From an uncultured Eubacteriales bacterium (lineage in GTDB: Bacteria; Bacillota_A; Clostridia; Christensenellales; Aristaeellaceae), in assembly GCA_900313545.1 (NCBI GenBank), contig OMRS01000059.1, positions 1 to 7,198 on the forward strand: a DNA stretch of 7,198 bases, given 5' to 3'. Numbering within the stretch: position 1 is the stretch's first letter; every line of letters begins with the position of its first letter. Shown piece after piece: positions 7,075 through 7,198 of the stretch. Under the pieces are notes generated by a model. That model was not told the origin of the DNA. It worked only from the letters and a program-made list of their open reading frames with translations, and made no database searches. The translations under genes were made by a program, and so were the position numbers.

Positions 7075-7104
7075 TTGACCTGTCTGCCGGAGAGGTGGTA
7101 TATT
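7075..7104 (+). promoter_or_regulatory. Strong-looking divergent sigma-A-type promoter on the plus strand
   Basis: TTGACC (7075-7080) matches the -35 consensus at five of six positions, and TATATT (7099-7104) matches the -10 at five of six. The spacer is 18 bases and TGG just before the -10 (7096-7098) adds an extended -10 element. Transcription would begin near 7111 and run out of the right edge. It implies a divergently transcribed gene outside the window, separated from the SpoIID-like operon by this shared control region. Confidence 0.55.
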
Positions 7105-7117
7105 CTGCACGTAGAAT
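7102..7117. promoter_or_regulatory. Possible operator: dyad over the plus-strand -10 and start site
   Basis: ATTCT, six bases (GCACGT), then AGAAT form a 16-base dyad that overlaps the end of the plus-strand -10 and the expected start of transcription. The hexamer GCACGT recurs at 7070-7075, just before the -35. This placement is typical of repressor sites, but arms of five bases are short enough to occur by chance and no regulator is encoded in the window. Confidence 0.2.
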
Positions 7118-7125
7118 CGGACGCC

Positions 7126-7198
7126 ATGTTCCGTTTTCTTCACAGCGTCTTCGTCTTTTTCCCTCCGCAAAGCTTTTTGCAGAAAGTGAGCCATATGA
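7126..7198 (+). CDS. Possible 5' end of a divergent gene, runs off the right edge
   Basis: An ATG at 7126 opens a frame that stays free of stops to the window end (24 codons). The first residues are hydrophobic, MFRFLHSVFVFFPPQSFLQ. It begins about 15 bases after the predicted start of transcription of the plus-strand promoter, and there is no clear Shine-Dalgarno site. An alternative start is the ATG at 7195, with AAGTGAG eight bases or so upstream, which would make 7111-7194 an untranslated leader. The fragment is too short to recognise and the frame may not be coding; its main support is the promoter. Confidence 0.2.
   Translation, partial: MFRFLHSVFVFFPPQSFLQKVSHM

Noticed and set aside
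6936..7127. A 63-codon minus-strand frame upstream of the SpoIID-like gene
   Set aside because: It runs through the predicted minus-strand promoter and the ribosome site of the next gene, has no good ribosome site of its own, and its translation looks random.
7030..7194. A 54-codon minus-strand frame (MAHFLQKALRREKDED...) from an ATG at the right edge
   Set aside because: Its upstream sequence is out of view, the product is not recognisable, and it lies across the strong plus-strand promoter. It could be the tail or whole of a small gene, but nothing in the window supports that.
1..7198. CRISPR array, tRNA or rRNA gene, insertion sequence, prophage or toxin-antitoxin genes
   Set aside because: No spaced direct repeats, cloverleaf-like segments, rRNA-like sequence, transposase or integrase motifs, or terminal inverted repeats were seen on either strand.

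Overview
The window is GC-rich bacterial DNA. It holds four genes, all on the minus strand and reading right to left: a long SpoIID/LytB-type cell-wall protein with SH3 repeats, a Wzx-type polysaccharide flippase, a two-domain methyltransferase/kinase-like protein, and the start of the tRNA methyltransferase gene trmN6. A SpoIID domain with bacterial SH3 repeats, purine-rich Shine-Dalgarno sites, a GTG start and a flippase typical of Gram-positive capsule loci all point to a GC-rich member of the Clostridia (Firmicutes). The family Lachnospiraceae or a neighbour is a reasonable guess, made from memory of similar proteins and not from a search.

Layout in the direction of transcription. Positions 7198-6940 are an intergenic control region. 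It carries a minus-strand sigma-A-like promoter (6973-7000) for the operon and a well-formed plus-strand promoter (7075-7104) facing out of the window, probably for a divergent gene whose body lies beyond the right edge. Positions 6939-4081 encode the secreted SpoIID/LytB protein with about six SH3 repeats. Positions 4033-2582 encode the flippase, 2511-772 the methyltransferase/kinase-like protein, and 706-1 all but the last residues of TrmN6. The gaps between genes are 47, 70 and 65 bases. None contains a hairpin followed by a T-run on the minus strand, so the four genes look like one transcription unit.

The first three genes share an envelope theme: a wall-cutting or amidase-enhancing protein outside the cell, a flippase that moves a lipid-linked glycan across the membrane, and a cytoplasmic protein that may cap or modify that glycan. 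TrmN6 modifies tRNA and is probably only a passenger.

The item most worth attention is the 579-residue protein. Its N-terminal half is a class I SAM methyltransferase. Its C-terminal half carries the remains of an aminoglycoside-phosphotransferase/protein-kinase-like active site (NxDxxxxN followed by a D in IDYEW). This is the same domain order as WbdD, the kinase-methyltransferase that ends O-antigen chains in E. coli O9a, but here it sits next to a Wzx-type flippase and has no glycosyltransferase gene beside it in the window. That reading is inference from motifs. No completely new class of system is evident.
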